A program made the translations under genes and the position numbers. The notes under the pieces were generated by a model. The model did not search any database. It had not been told where the DNA came from and was given only the letters and a program-made list of their open reading frames with translations. 64,000 nt of DNA from Clostridium grantii DSM 8605 (GTDB lineage: Bacteria > Bacillota > Clostridia > Clostridiales > Clostridiaceae). Below are positions 25,211 to 34,485 of the stretch, in pieces (the stretch's first letter is position 1; the number at the start of each line of letters is the position of its first letter). The stretch covers positions 29,708 to 93,707 of the forward strand of contig NZ_FQXM01000016.1 in NCBI RefSeq assembly GCF_900129965.1, given 5' to 3'.

Positions 25211-26503
25211 ATGGCAAAACATGATGACAAAAAGATACTTAAGTGCTCTTTTTGTGGAAAAAGTCAAGATCAAGTAAGAAGACTAATCGCAGGACCAGGC
25301 GTTTATATATGTGATGAATGTATAGAATTATGTTCAGAAATAATAACAGAAGAATTTGATGAAAATATAGTGTTGGATACAAGCGCATTACCAAAACCTG
25401 CAGAGATAAGAGCTTATCTTGATCAGTATGTTATAGGGCAAGATGTATCTAAGAAAGCATTAGCAGTAGCGGTATATAACCACTATAAAAGAATTAATGC
25501 TAGTGTTGGTTTAGAAGAAGTAGAACTTCAAAAGAGTAATATATTATTATTAGGACCTACTGGATCAGGTAAAACATTAATGGCTCAAACTTTAGCTAAA
25601 TTATTAAATGTTCCTTTTGCAATAGCTGATGCTACTACATTAACAGAAGCTGGTTATGTAGGAGAAGATGTTGAAAATATTCTACTAAAACTTATTCAGA
25701 ATGCAGATTATGATGTAGAAAAAGCAGAAAAAGGGATAATCTATATTGATGAAATAGATAAAATAGCTAGAAAAACTGAGAATACTTCTATTACAAGGGA
25801 TGTTTCTGGTGAAGGAGTACAACAAGCTTTACTAAAAATTCTTGAAGGTACAGTTGCATCAGTTCCACCTCAAGGTGGTAGAAAACATCCACATCAAGAA
25901 TTTATACAAATAAATACTGCTAATATTTTATTTATTTGTGGTGGAGCTTTTGATGGTGTTGAGAAAATAATAGAAAAAAGAACTAGAAAAAGCACACTTG
26001 GATTTGGTGCTGATATAGAATCTAAAGAAAATAAAGATGTTGGAGAGCTATTGAAGAATATCTTGCCAGAAGATCTTTTGAGATTTGGTCTTATTCCTGA
26101 ATTTGTTGGAAGGTTACCAATTGTTGTTACTTTAAATTCTCTTGATACTGAAGCTTTAGTTAAAATCTTACTTGAGCCAAAGAATTCTTTGGTAAAACAA
26201 TATAAAAAGCTTCTATTAATGGATAATGTAGAATTAGATTTTACAGAGGAAGCTTTAAAAATGATAGCGGCTAAAGCCATTGAGAGAAAAACTGGAGCAA
26301 GAGGATTAAGATCGATTATCGAGGATTTTATGAGAGATATCATGTACGATATTCCTACAAATGAAAAAATTGTTAAGGTTATCGTTAATGAAGATGCAAT
26401 ATCTTCAAATAGCCCAGAGCTGGTATATACAGATGAAGAAACAAGGCCTCAAATTACAGAGAAAAAAAGAAAAATTAAAAAAAGAGATATAGAAACTGCT
26501 TAA
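25211..26503 (+). CDS. clpX: ClpX ATPase subunit of the Clp protease
   Basis: The 430-residue AAA+ unfoldase feeds substrates to ClpP. The zinc-binding domain has cysteines at about 12, 15, 34 and 37 (CSFCGK and CDECIEL). Walker A is GPTGSGKT, Walker B IIYIDEIDKI, and the RDVSGEGVQQALLKILEG segment and the IPEFVGRLP region (ClpP/sensor part) are conserved. AGAGAGGTG precedes the ATG. Confidence 0.98.
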   Translation: MAKHDDKKILKCSFCGKSQDQVRRLIAGPGVYICDECIELCSEIITEEFDENIVLDTSALPKPAEIRAYLDQYVIGQDVSKKALAVAVYNHYKRINASVGLEEVELQKSNILLLGPTGSGKTLMAQTLAKLLNVPFAIADATTLTEAGYVGEDVENILLKLIQNADYDVEKAEKGIIYIDEIDKIARKTENTSITRDVSGEGVQQALLKILEGTVASVPPQGGRKHPHQEFIQINTANILFICGGAFDGVEKIIEKRTRKSTLGFGADIESKENKDVGELLKNILPEDLLRFGLIPEFVGRLPIVVTLNSLDTEALVKILLEPKNSLVKQYKKLLLMDNVELDFTEEALKMIAAKAIERKTGARGLRSIIEDFMRDIMYDIPTNEKIVKVIVNEDAISSNSPELVYTDEETRPQITEKKRKIKKRDIETA

Positions 26504-26528
26504 ACTGCTGAATTTCAGCAGTTTTTTT
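26502..26528 (+). terminator. Terminator after clpX
   Basis: AAACTGCTG and CAGCAGTTT flank an AATTT loop, followed by a T run; the stem begins at the clpX stop codon. Confidence 0.9.
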
Positions 26529-26614
26529 TAAAATCTAAAACAATTATAGAATATTTAAACAATAAAGGTAAATAATAAGAAGTGAGATAATTAAAAATAC
26601 AAGGAGCTGATAAT

Positions 26615-28303
26615 TTGACTAACTCTATATTTACCTTTTTAAATTTTGTCTTTACTTCTATAATTGCTTTATATTTTTATAATGCATTAAAAGAACAAAA
26701 AAGTCATAAAATTGTTGGAACTACAGATAATAATAAGAAATCTAAAAAATTAGAGGAATTAAGAAAAATATCATTAACTGAACCTTTAACTGAAAAAAGT
26801 AGACCTAGTAAATTTGACGAGGTTGTAGGACAAGAAAATGGAATAAAAGCACTAAAAGCTGCATTGTGTGGACCAAACCCACAACATGTAATAATTTATG
26901 GACCGCCAGGTGTAGGAAAAACAGCAGCAGCAAGATTAGTGTTGGAGCATGTTAAAAAACTTGAAATATCTCCTTTTAATGAAAAATCTAAATTCATTGA
27001 AATTGATGCTACAACGGTGAGATTTGACGAGAGAAATATAGCAGATCCATTAATTGGTTCTATACATGACCCTATATATCAAGGAGCGGGACATTTAGGA
27101 GTAGCAGGAGTACCACAACCAAAGCCAGGTGCGGTAACAAAAGCTCATGGAGGTATATTATTTATAGATGAAATAGGAGAATTACATCCTATTGAAACGA
27201 ATAAATTATTAAAAGTAATGGAAGATAGAAAGGTTTTTTTTGAAAGTGCTTACTATAATTCAGATGATCCAAATACACCACAATATGTAAAAGACATTTT
27301 TGAATATGGACTTCCAGCAGACTTTAGATTGATAGGTGCTACAACTAAAAGCCCTAATGAAATATGTCCTGCCATAAGGTCTAGATGCATAGAAGTTTTT
27401 TTTAGAAGTTTAAATAAGATGGAAGTAAAAATAATAGGGAAAAACACAATTAATAAAATAGGGTATTCAGTTAAAGAAGATGCCTTAGAATTAATTTCTC
27501 AGTATTGTACTAATGGGAGAGATACTGTAAATTTAATTCAATTAGCTGCAGGATTAGCTTTGAGTGAAGAAAGAAAAATGATTAAAGTGGAAGATTTTAA
27601 ATGGGTAATTGAAAATGGACACTATTCAATTAGAATGGATAGTAAAATTTCAAGTAAACCTGAAATAGGATTAGTTAATGGTTTAGCAGTGTATGGGGGA
27701 GACATAGGTACTATGCTTGAAGTAGAAGCTTCTTCAAAAAAAGTATTAAAAGGCAAAGGAAAACTAACTATTACAGGAATTGTAGAAAGTGAACGAGTAA
27801 AAAATAGTAATAAATCCTTTATGGGAAAGAGTACAGCTAAGGCTTCGGTGGAGAATGTTTTAACTATTATGGAAAATATATTTAACATTTCTACTAGTGA
27901 ATATAATATTCATGTGAATTTTTCAGGAGGAGTACCAATTGACGGGCCATCTGCTGGAATTACAATTGCCACAGCAATTTATAGCTCAATAATGAAACAA
28001 CCAGTAAAAAATGATATAGCAATGACAGGTGAGATTTCATTACATGGAAATGTAAAACCTATTGGAGGAGTAAATGAAAAAATTCAAGCAGCAAAAGAAG
28101 CAGGAGTTAGAATTGTTATAATTCCTTTTGGCAATTGGGATAGTAAATTTCAAAAATTAGAGGATATAACTATAGTTCCTGTTAAAAAAATAGAAGAAGT
28201 TATATCTTTAGCCTTAATAGATAAAGCAATATCTAAGGAGAATTACAGTAAATCAATTAGTACTAGTTCAAATACTGAAGTTTTGACGGCTAAAAGTAGG
28301 TAA
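26615..28303 (+). CDS. lonB: LonB-type ATP-dependent protease
   Basis: 562 residues, shorter than LonA and without the long N-terminal substrate domain. An N-terminal hydrophobic helix (residues 3-24) suggests membrane attachment. The AAA+ part has Walker A GPPGVGKTAAAR (about 96-107) and Walker B GGILFIDEIGEL. The C-terminal S16 domain has the Ser in PIDGPSAGITIATA (about 446) and the Lys in GGVNEKIQAAKEAG (about 489). It starts with TTG at 26615, eight bases after AAGGAG. LonB of Bacillus is made in the forespore, so a sporulation role is plausible. Confidence 0.95.
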   Translation: MTNSIFTFLNFVFTSIIALYFYNALKEQKSHKIVGTTDNNKKSKKLEELRKISLTEPLTEKSRPSKFDEVVGQENGIKALKAALCGPNPQHVIIYGPPGVGKTAAARLVLEHVKKLEISPFNEKSKFIEIDATTVRFDERNIADPLIGSIHDPIYQGAGHLGVAGVPQPKPGAVTKAHGGILFIDEIGELHPIETNKLLKVMEDRKVFFESAYYNSDDPNTPQYVKDIFEYGLPADFRLIGATTKSPNEICPAIRSRCIEVFFRSLNKMEVKIIGKNTINKIGYSVKEDALELISQYCTNGRDTVNLIQLAAGLALSEERKMIKVEDFKWVIENGHYSIRMDSKISSKPEIGLVNGLAVYGGDIGTMLEVEASSKKVLKGKGKLTITGIVESERVKNSNKSFMGKSTAKASVENVLTIMENIFNISTSEYNIHVNFSGGVPIDGPSAGITIATAIYSSIMKQPVKNDIAMTGEISLHGNVKPIGGVNEKIQAAKEAGVRIVIIPFGNWDSKFQKLEDITIVPVKKIEEVISLALIDKAISKENYSKSISTSSNTEVLTAKSR

Positions 28304-28455
28304 AAGTATGGTTTTTACTTGAAATCCTTAAGTTTCTTACTTCAAATGTTTAATTTTATTGAAAAATTATAGTTTTATATGTATAATAGCATAGTATAAA
28401 TTAGTTAATACATAATATGGTATGAAATTTGTTAATTAAGAAATGAGGGAAAAAA

Positions 28456-30789
28456 ATGGAGAATAGAATAGAGAAAATGCCTCTAATTCCTTTAAGGGGG
28501 TTAATAATATTTCCTCAAATGGTTTTACACTTTGATGTTGGGCGTGAAAAATCTTTGCTGGCTTTAGATGAGGCTATGTTAAAAGAACAAAAGATATTTT
28601 TAACTTCTCAAAAGGATGCTAAAGTTGAAGATCCTGAAAAAAGTGATATAAAAGAAATTGGGACTGTATGTAATATAAAACAAATTCTTAAGTTGCCAGG
28701 AAATAACGTTAGGGTATTAGTTGAAGGAGAAGAAAGAGCAAGACTTCTAGAAATTACAGAAAATGAGCCATTTTTAATGGCAGAAGTCCAAATTATTGAA
28801 GATGCTAAATATGAAGATGACAAAAATTGTGAAGCTTTAATGAGAGCTGTTAAGAGAACATTTAAAGAATATTTAAAGATATCAAATGGAGGATCAACAG
28901 ATACTTTATTTACTTTGGATGATATAGATGAACCTGGTTATTTATCAGATATAGTTAGTGGATATATAGAGCTTAAAGAGGCTGTTAAACAAGAAATATT
29001 AGAAGCTATAGATGTATTAGATAGATTAGAAAAAATTCTAATAATTTTAAAAAATGAAATAGAAATTTTAAAAGTTGAAAAAAAAATAGGATTAAAAGTT
29101 AAAAACAAGATTGATAAATCACAAAGAGAATATTTTTTAAGGGAACAACTTAAAGCTATAGAAGAAGAATTAGGAGAAAATGAAGACGATAAAAAAGAAA
29201 TAAATGAATATAAAGAAAAAATAGAAGAAGCAAAACTTCCTAAAGAGATAAAAGAAAAGGCTTTATATGAGTTAAATAGACTTTCCAAAATGGGGAATTA
29301 TTCATCAGAAAGTGGAGTAATAAGAACTTATTTGGATTTAGTAATTAGTTTGCCTTGGAATAAGAAAACAAAAGATAGCTTAGATATAAATAAAGCTAGA
29401 AAGATTTTAGAAGAAGAACACTATGGGTTAGAAGATGTAAAAGAACGAATTATTGAATACTTAGCTGTAAAAAAGATAAGTAAGTCTTTAAAAGGGCCTA
29501 TTTTATGTTTAGTTGGTCCTCCAGGTGTTGGAAAGACATCTATTGCACGTTCAATAGCAAAATCTGTGAATAGAAATTTTGTTAGGATGTCATTAGGTGG
29601 GGTTAAAGATGAAGCAGAAATAAGAGGACATAGAAAAACTTATGTAGGAGCCATTCCAGGAAGAATTATTTACGGAATGAATAAAGCAAAATCTAAAAAT
29701 CCTTTATTTTTATTAGATGAAATTGATAAAATGAGTAATGATTTTAGAGGGGATCCTGCAGATGCGTTGCTTGAAGTATTAGATACAGAACAAAACAATA
29801 CTTTCAGAGATCATTATTTGGAATTAGAGTTTGATTTGTCTTCGGCTATGTTTGTAACAACAGCAAATACTTTAGATACAATTCCAAGACCGTTATTAGA
29901 TAGGATGGAAATAATTCAAGTATCAGGATATACCTATGAAGAAAAATTTAATATAGCAAGAAATCATTTGATCCCTAAACAGATTGCTGAACACAATATG
30001 AAAGACACAAAAATCAGTTTTTCTAATAGCGCTATTTACTCAATTATAGAAAATTATACAAGAGAATCTGGAGTTAGAAGTTTAGAAAGAGCAATTGCTA
30101 CGGTTATAAGAAAAGCTATAACTGATATAGTTGAAAACAATAAAAAAAGTATTCATGTATCTGTTAATCACGTTAAAAAATATTTAGGTATTGAAATTTT
30201 TACATCTGATATTATTAATAAAGAAGATAAAGTAGGTGTAGTTACTGGTTTAGCATGGACTGGATATGGTGGAGATACACTTCCAGTAGAAGTTGCAGCT
30301 ATGAAGGGCAGTGGTAAATTCCAACTAACAGGTCAATTGGGAGATGTTATGAAAGAATCTGCTCAAACAGGATATAGTTATATTAGAGCAAATGCAGATA
30401 AATATAATATATCAGAAAAATTTTATGAAACTTTAGATTTGCATATTCATGTTCCGGAAGGAGCGGTTCCAAAAGATGGTCCATCAGCAGGTATAACAAT
30501 GATAACTGCAATGGTATCTGCTTTAAGTGGTAAAAAAGTTAATAGTAGTATTGCTATGACGGGTGAAGTTACACTAACAGGAATTGTATTACCTATAGGT
30601 GGATTAAAAGAAAAGACGTTGGCAGCATTTAGAGCTGGAATCAAAACTATTATTATACCAAAAGCAAATGAAAAAGATTTGAAAAAAGTGCCTAAAAGTA
30701 TATTAAGTAAAATTAAGATTATACCAGTAGAAAATGTTGAAGATGTACTTAGACATGCACTTATAGAGGAGAATTTGAATGAAAATTAA
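28456..30789 (+). CDS. lon: LonA ATP-dependent protease
   Basis: 777 residues: the LON substrate-binding domain at about 1-205 (MPLIPLRGLIIFPQM), a coiled helical region, AAA+ with LVGPPGVGKTSIARS (about 353) and PLFLLDEIDKM, then the S16 protease with the Ser in VPKDGPSAGITM (about 677) and the Lys in GGLKEKTLAAFRAG (about 720). It degrades misfolded and regulatory proteins in the cytoplasm. Its last 11 bases overlap engB in another frame. Confidence 0.98.
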   Translation: MENRIEKMPLIPLRGLIIFPQMVLHFDVGREKSLLALDEAMLKEQKIFLTSQKDAKVEDPEKSDIKEIGTVCNIKQILKLPGNNVRVLVEGEERARLLEITENEPFLMAEVQIIEDAKYEDDKNCEALMRAVKRTFKEYLKISNGGSTDTLFTLDDIDEPGYLSDIVSGYIELKEAVKQEILEAIDVLDRLEKILIILKNEIEILKVEKKIGLKVKNKIDKSQREYFLREQLKAIEEELGENEDDKKEINEYKEKIEEAKLPKEIKEKALYELNRLSKMGNYSSESGVIRTYLDLVISLPWNKKTKDSLDINKARKILEEEHYGLEDVKERIIEYLAVKKISKSLKGPILCLVGPPGVGKTSIARSIAKSVNRNFVRMSLGGVKDEAEIRGHRKTYVGAIPGRIIYGMNKAKSKNPLFLLDEIDKMSNDFRGDPADALLEVLDTEQNNTFRDHYLELEFDLSSAMFVTTANTLDTIPRPLLDRMEIIQVSGYTYEEKFNIARNHLIPKQIAEHNMKDTKISFSNSAIYSIIENYTRESGVRSLERAIATVIRKAITDIVENNKKSIHVSVNHVKKYLGIEIFTSDIINKEDKVGVVTGLAWTGYGGDTLPVEVAAMKGSGKFQLTGQLGDVMKESAQTGYSYIRANADKYNISEKFYETLDLHIHVPEGAVPKDGPSAGITMITAMVSALSGKKVNSSIAMTGEVTLTGIVLPIGGLKEKTLAAFRAGIKTIIIPKANEKDLKKVPKSILSKIKIIPVENVEDVLRHALIEENLNEN

Positions 30790-31363
30790 TACTTCAGAAT
30801 TTATTATATCCGCTGTGAAACCAGAGCAATATCCTACGGATGATAGAGTGGAAATTGCTTTTGCAGGTAGATCTAATGCGGGTAAATCATCGTTAATTAA
30901 TACTGTGTGTAATAGAAGAAAATTAGCTAAAACCAGTGGAACACCTGGAAAAACAAGATTAATAAATTTTTTCTTGATAAATGGAGAATTCTATTTTGTA
31001 GATTTACCTGGATATGGATTTGCTAAGGTGGCAAAGACAGAGAAAGATAAATGGGGCAATATGATAGAAAAATATTTAACTATAAGAGAACCTTTGAGAA
31101 AAATTGTTTTATTAATTGATTCAAGGCGTAAACCTACTGAAGATGATATTGCTATGTATAATTGGATAAAATATTATGGATATGAGGCCATTGTAGTAGG
31201 AACTAAATGTGATAAGCTAAAAAGAAGTGAATATAAGAAAAGTGAAAAGCAAATAAAAGAAACTTTAATGCTAAGTAGCGAAGATAAATTTTTATTCTTT
31301 TCATCCCTGAAGAAAACAGGAGTTGAAGAGTTTTTAGAAATGCTAGATGAAGCATTTGAATAA
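30779..31363 (+). CDS. engB: Ribosome biogenesis GTPase EngB/YsxC
   Basis: A 194-residue TRAFAC GTPase needed for large-subunit assembly. G1 is AGRSNAGKSSLIN, G2 region GTPGKTRLIN, G3 VDLPGYGFAKV, G4 GTKCDKL and G5 FFSSLKKTG. It starts inside the end of lonA, with the ribosome site GAGGAG within lonA, so translation is coupled. The lon-engB pair is widely conserved in Firmicutes. Confidence 0.97.
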   Translation: MKINTSEFIISAVKPEQYPTDDRVEIAFAGRSNAGKSSLINTVCNRRKLAKTSGTPGKTRLINFFLINGEFYFVDLPGYGFAKVAKTEKDKWGNMIEKYLTIREPLRKIVLLIDSRRKPTEDDIAMYNWIKYYGYEAIVVGTKCDKLKRSEYKKSEKQIKETLMLSSEDKFLFFSSLKKTGVEEFLEMLDEAFE

Positions 31364-31368
31364 AAAAA

Positions 31369-31399
31369 ACAAGTAGTTTTATAACTACTTGTTTTTTTT
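31369..31399 (+). terminator. Terminator after engB
   Basis: AACAAGTAGTT (31369-31379) pairs with AACTACTTGTT (31383-31393) and runs into eight T residues. Confidence 0.9.
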
Positions 31400-31479
31400 G
31401 TGTGTCAAATTAAGCTATGCAAGAATAATATATATTAGAACAAAAGATGATATGAAGGAATCCAAAGGAGGGGAAAAAA

Positions 31480-32052
31480 ATGGATATGTCTCAAATAGGA
31501 AATATGGTTTCAATGTTGAACAGTATGGGAGGAGTTGACTTTAATAATCTTCTTAAATCTTCAGGTCTTGGCGATAAAGCAGGTGGAGAGGGTTGCGATA
31601 CAAATAGAACTAACTCAAGTTCTTTAATTCTAATAATTCTTATAGTTTTATTATGTTGTTGGAAGAAAAGAGGGCTAGGGTTTGGAACAGGATGTGGAAA
31701 CAACTACAATAACAATTGTTTAGATGATTGTTGCTGCTTATGCAAGAAAAAAGACAGGAAACATTGTGAAAAATTAAAGAAAAAGATTAGAAAAGCTAAA
31801 TGTCAATGCTGTGGACAAAATGAATGTTGTGAAAGAGATAATTGCTGTGGTGGAAGCTATGGAAATAACAGCTGCGGATTAGGTGGTTTCGGAGGCTTTG
31901 GAAATTGTTTTGGAAATCAAGGATCAGGAATCATAGTATGGATTATATTTGCAATACTCATTTTGAAAAAATTAAATTGTGGTGCAAATGGATTAAACAG
32001 TATTTTTGAATCACTAGGGGATAAAGATGAATGTGATAATTGCTTAGATTAA
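31480..32052 (+). CDS. Cysteine- and glycine-rich membrane protein, unknown
   Basis: 190 residues with about 22 cysteines. An N-terminal amphipathic stretch (MVSMLNSMGGVDFNNLLKSSG) is followed by a hydrophobic helix at about 49-60 and a basic Cys-rich middle with repeated CC pairs (CLDDCCCLCKK, CQCCGQNECC). A Gly-rich stretch and a second hydrophobic helix (IIVWIIFAILILKKL, about 150-165) come next, ending in DECDNCLD. AAAGGAGGGG precedes the ATG. I do not recognise a family. The Cys content and its spore-forming host suggest a disulfide-linked or metal-binding surface or spore-layer protein, which is only inference. Confidence 0.75.
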   Translation: MDMSQIGNMVSMLNSMGGVDFNNLLKSSGLGDKAGGEGCDTNRTNSSSLILIILIVLLCCWKKRGLGFGTGCGNNYNNNCLDDCCCLCKKKDRKHCEKLKKKIRKAKCQCCGQNECCERDNCCGGSYGNNSCGLGGFGGFGNCFGNQGSGIIVWIIFAILILKKLNCGANGLNSIFESLGDKDECDNCLD

Positions 32053-32083
32053 TATAAAGTTTAATGGTAGCAAAATTTACTAT

Positions 32084-32112
32084 AAACCAAAGCCCAGAAA
32101 GGGGGGTTAACG
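32084..32112 (+). promoter_or_regulatory. Conserved hairpin leader, copy 1
   Basis: A 29-base block directly before the small Cys-rich gene is repeated at 32329-32357 with two differences. AACC and GCCC in its left half can pair with the GGGGGGTT in its right half, which holds the ribosome-binding purines. It may therefore control translation. Confidence 0.5.
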
Positions 32113-32298
32113 ATGTCAAAAAATTGTGGATGTAATAATAAAAGTTGTGGAATAGACCCATGCAAATGTGCATTATTTTTATTAGTTCTTAGCAGAGCTG
32201 GAATAATAAATCAATGTACAGGAACAATCCTAGTATATATTTTCTTATTATGCTGTGGATTTGGATGCCAAAGTGGAAGCTTATGCTGTAACAGATAG
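32113..32298 (+). CDS. Small Cys-rich one-helix membrane protein, tandem copy 1
   Basis: 61 residues with 11 cysteines. A Cys-rich head (CGCNNKSC) leads to the core GIDPCKCALFLLVLSRAGI, a hydrophobic stretch TGTILVYIFLLCCGFGC and a tail ending in LCCNR. The core and tail are shared with the next gene, so the two are paralogs from tandem duplication. The start is fixed by the conserved G-rich leader and by MSK in both copies. No known family was recognised. A spore-surface or membrane-associated disulfide role is possible, not shown. Confidence 0.8.
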   Translation: MSKNCGCNNKSCGIDPCKCALFLLVLSRAGIINQCTGTILVYIFLLCCGFGCQSGSLCCNR

Positions 32299-32328
32299 AA
32301 AATATTAAATTTAGAAACCAAAAATTAA

Positions 32329-32357
32329 AAACCAAAGCCCGGAAAGGGGGGTTAACA
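32329..32357 (+). promoter_or_regulatory. Conserved hairpin leader, copy 2
   Basis: Same 29-base block as 32084-32112, with A/G and G/A changes near the middle and the end. Complementary AACC/GGTT and CCC/GGG arms are preserved, which supports selection on structure or on the ribosome site. Confidence 0.5.
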
Positions 32358-32567
32358 ATGTCAAAAAAATGTAAATGTGAAAGTAAATGTGGAAACAAAT
32401 GTGGAGCTATAGGAATAGACCCATGTAAATGTGCATTATTTTTATTAGTTCTTAACAGAGCAGGAATAATTTCACCTAATACAGGAACTATATTAGTATT
32501 CTTATTCTTACTTTGCTGTGGAGGTTGTGGTGGAAACGCTACTCAAGGATTATGCTGTAATCGCTAG
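32358..32567 (+). CDS. Small Cys-rich one-helix membrane protein, tandem copy 2
   Basis: 69 residues, 11 cysteines. It has the same layout as its upstream neighbour: a Cys-rich head (CKCESKCGNKCG), then GIDPCKCALFLLVLNRAGI, a hydrophobic TGTILVFLFLLCCGGCGG and the tail LCCNR. The head is longer by eight residues, while the core is nearly identical, so the conserved part is the DPCKC motif plus helix. Gene spacing and the duplicated leader show a unit duplication of leader plus gene. Confidence 0.8.
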   Translation: MSKKCKCESKCGNKCGAIGIDPCKCALFLLVLNRAGIISPNTGTILVFLFLLCCGGCGGNATQGLCCNR

Positions 32568-32726
32568 AAATGATATTCAAAAATCAAGTTTATAAAAAAT
32601 GATTTACATTAAACCAATGTCATAAAAAAGAATAATTAGCCCCAATATTAGAAGTTTAGTATTATTATTCTTTTAAGACAAAGGAAAAGGCAGAGATTGA
32701 TTATTAAGCTGCTGTAGAAAGAATTT

Positions 32727-32750
32727 AGGGAGGGTTTTACCCTCCTTATT
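32727..32750 (+). terminator. Hairpin before the Asn-rich gene
   Basis: An eight-pair stem (32727-32734 with 32740-32747, TTTTA loop) is followed by a short T-containing run. It probably ends the Cys-rich transcript. Confidence 0.6.
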
Positions 32751-32771
32751 ATGTATAATTGAGGTGGGAGA

Positions 32772-33362
32772 ATGTCAAAACATAAGCATCATAGGGAAAG
32801 AGACTATGGTAATAGAGAAACAAATAGTAATGGATTAGGCTCAATTTTTCAGAATTTTGATTTAAATAGTTTAACTTCTATACTTGGGAATATTGATATA
32901 AATACAATGATGCCTATAATAAATACATTAATGGGCAATATGAAGAATATTAGGAACAATGCTACTAATAGTAATAAACAAGAAAATATAGATTTAAATA
33001 GTTTATTCCAAAATTTTAATAATAATTTTAAAAATGATGATAATAATAACATTAGTGAAAATAATAATATTGAAGAAAATTTAAAGGATATAATTGATCA
33101 ATTTTCTCAATATTATAATCAAAGTAGTAATTGTAATTCTGAAGAAGATATAGTAGAAGAAGGATTTGTAGAAAAAATAGATGATTATACAATCGATACC
33201 AATAATGTTGAATATAAAGATAACTTTAATGCAAATTATTTAGATAATTATGAAAATGATGAGATGGTTACTTTATTGGAGTCTTTAAAAAATATTGCAA
33301 ACAAAGAAAATATTAAAAAAATAGATAAAATTATACAAAAATATATTGAAGAAAATGAATAA
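32772..33362 (+). CDS. Asparagine-rich protein with repeated DLNSL motifs, unknown
   Basis: 196 residues, hydrophilic, with no membrane helix. A His/Arg head (SKHKHHRERDYGNRE) is followed by two related segments, IFQNFDLNSLTSILGNIDINTMM and IDLNSLFQNFNNNF, then an Asn/Asp/Glu-rich low-complexity middle and a helical tail (MVTLLESLKNIANKENIKKIDKIIQKYIEE). The LNSL/ILGNIDIN pattern recalls the N-terminus of the 190-residue Cys-rich protein upstream (SMLNSMGGVDFNNLL), which hints at a common structural role. GAGGTGGGAG precedes the ATG. No family was recognised; a spore-coat or assembly protein is a guess from composition. Confidence 0.7.
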   Translation: MSKHKHHRERDYGNRETNSNGLGSIFQNFDLNSLTSILGNIDINTMMPIINTLMGNMKNIRNNATNSNKQENIDLNSLFQNFNNNFKNDDNNNISENNNIEENLKDIIDQFSQYYNQSSNCNSEEDIVEEGFVEKIDDYTIDTNNVEYKDNFNANYLDNYENDEMVTLLESLKNIANKENIKKIDKIIQKYIEENE

Positions 33363-33448
33363 TTTTTTTGGAATGGGGAAGTATATATAATGTAATGTAG
33401 AGGGAACAAAAATCCCTTACACTAGTGCTAAAACCCCCCATCCCCCTT

Positions 33449-33477
33449 AATATGACCGCTTTGCGGTCATATTTTTT
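33449..33477 (+). terminator. Strong terminator after the Asn-rich gene
   Basis: An 11-pair stem (33449-33459 with 33463-33473, TTT loop) is followed by a T run. It lies between convergent genes. Confidence 0.9.
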
Positions 33478-34438
33478 AGTTTATATTATTGATAGAAGAT
33501 ATTGAAACTATTTTAAAGTTGGTATCGTTATTACCTTTAGCAACTACTTTGTAAGTATAGTTAGTAATTTTATCATTATTTGAAACATCTTTACCGCTGA
33601 AAGATAAATACCACTCTATTTCTATAGGGTATCCATCATCATTTGATTTTACATCAATAAAATAAGCATCCTGAAAAGTAAAAGAAGTTTCATCTTCTTT
33701 TAGAGTGATTAAGGTATTCATGCTTTTAGAGTCTAGGTCTTCAATAGTATAATCCTTTAAAAGAGAGTCAAGAGAATCTTTGCTTTTACAGGTCAAAAAA
33801 TATGTAAGTTTGGTTATTAAAGTTTTACAGAAAAAATTTTCATCACTCTTCTGGTCATAGGTAAACTCTTGAAATTTATTTTTTATAAAAATATAACTAT
33901 TAATACTCATACCTTTCGCTGAAAGGTTAGCACTAATTAATTTAGGGGTTTTGTTATTGCTAGTATCAAGAAAACCCAATATGTTATTATTTTTAAAGAA
34001 AATATTTTCGAAGGAATGAGAGGTAGCATTATATTTAATTATACTGCTACCAGCTACATCGTTAAAACAAGATTGTAAAAAAATTTCAGGAATACTATCT
34101 CTGTTAATATCTAAAAAATTCACCTTTATAGGCCAGTATTCAGAATAATTACCGTAAGAAGAAACATTCTTATCAGGCGCTACAATTAAACTTTGGGAAT
34201 TAGTGTTTATATTTAAGGAATAATTATTATTTTTATTTATTATGTATAAATCATCCTTAATACCATCACCAGTTAAATCTAGTCCATATTTTTCTTCAGA
34301 AGATTTTTCAGAAAAAGTAGGGTCCGTGTTATATTGTTTATTTACTTTAATAAAAAAGAAAAATAAAATAAAAAGAATCAATATAAGACATAAATAATAT
34401 AAATGTTCTTTTTTTATAAATAATACATTAAATTTCAT
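33476..34438 (-). CDS. Membrane-anchored protein with calcium-loop-like repeats
   Basis: 320 residues. Basic residues, then one strongly hydrophobic helix at about 15-33 (YYLCLILILFILFFFFIKV), place the rest outside. The loops DLTGDGIKDDLYII and LDINRDSIPEIFLQS look like the Asp-rich turns of FG-GAP/VCBS or EF-hand-like repeats. The C-terminal third looks like a small alpha+beta domain ending in YTYKVVAKGNN. The start ATG 34438 follows a GGTGAGGTGAT site; the frame extends to 34582 but overlaps perR there. Function unknown. Confidence 0.7.
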   Translation of the reverse strand: MKFNVLFIKKEHLYYLCLILILFILFFFFIKVNKQYNTDPTFSEKSSEEKYGLDLTGDGIKDDLYIINKNNNYSLNINTNSQSLIVAPDKNVSSYGNYSEYWPIKVNFLDINRDSIPEIFLQSCFNDVAGSSIIKYNATSHSFENIFFKNNNILGFLDTSNNKTPKLISANLSAKGMSINSYIFIKNKFQEFTYDQKSDENFFCKTLITKLTYFLTCKSKDSLDSLLKDYTIEDLDSKSMNTLITLKEDETSFTFQDAYFIDVKSNDDGYPIEIEWYLSFSGKDVSNNDKITNYTYKVVAKGNNDTNFKIVSISSINNIN

Positions 34439-34485
34439 ATCTATCACCTCACCTATTAATATGAGGCAACGAATAAAATTATTAA

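Noticed and set aside
25894..26343. 149-codon minus-strand frame inside clpX
   Set aside because: It is a shadow of conserved clpX codons, with no ribosome site and no recognisable domain.
32600..32625. Third copy of the Cys-rich gene leader (AAACCAATGTCA)
   Set aside because: Only the first few bases match, the G-rich half is absent and no related ORF follows.
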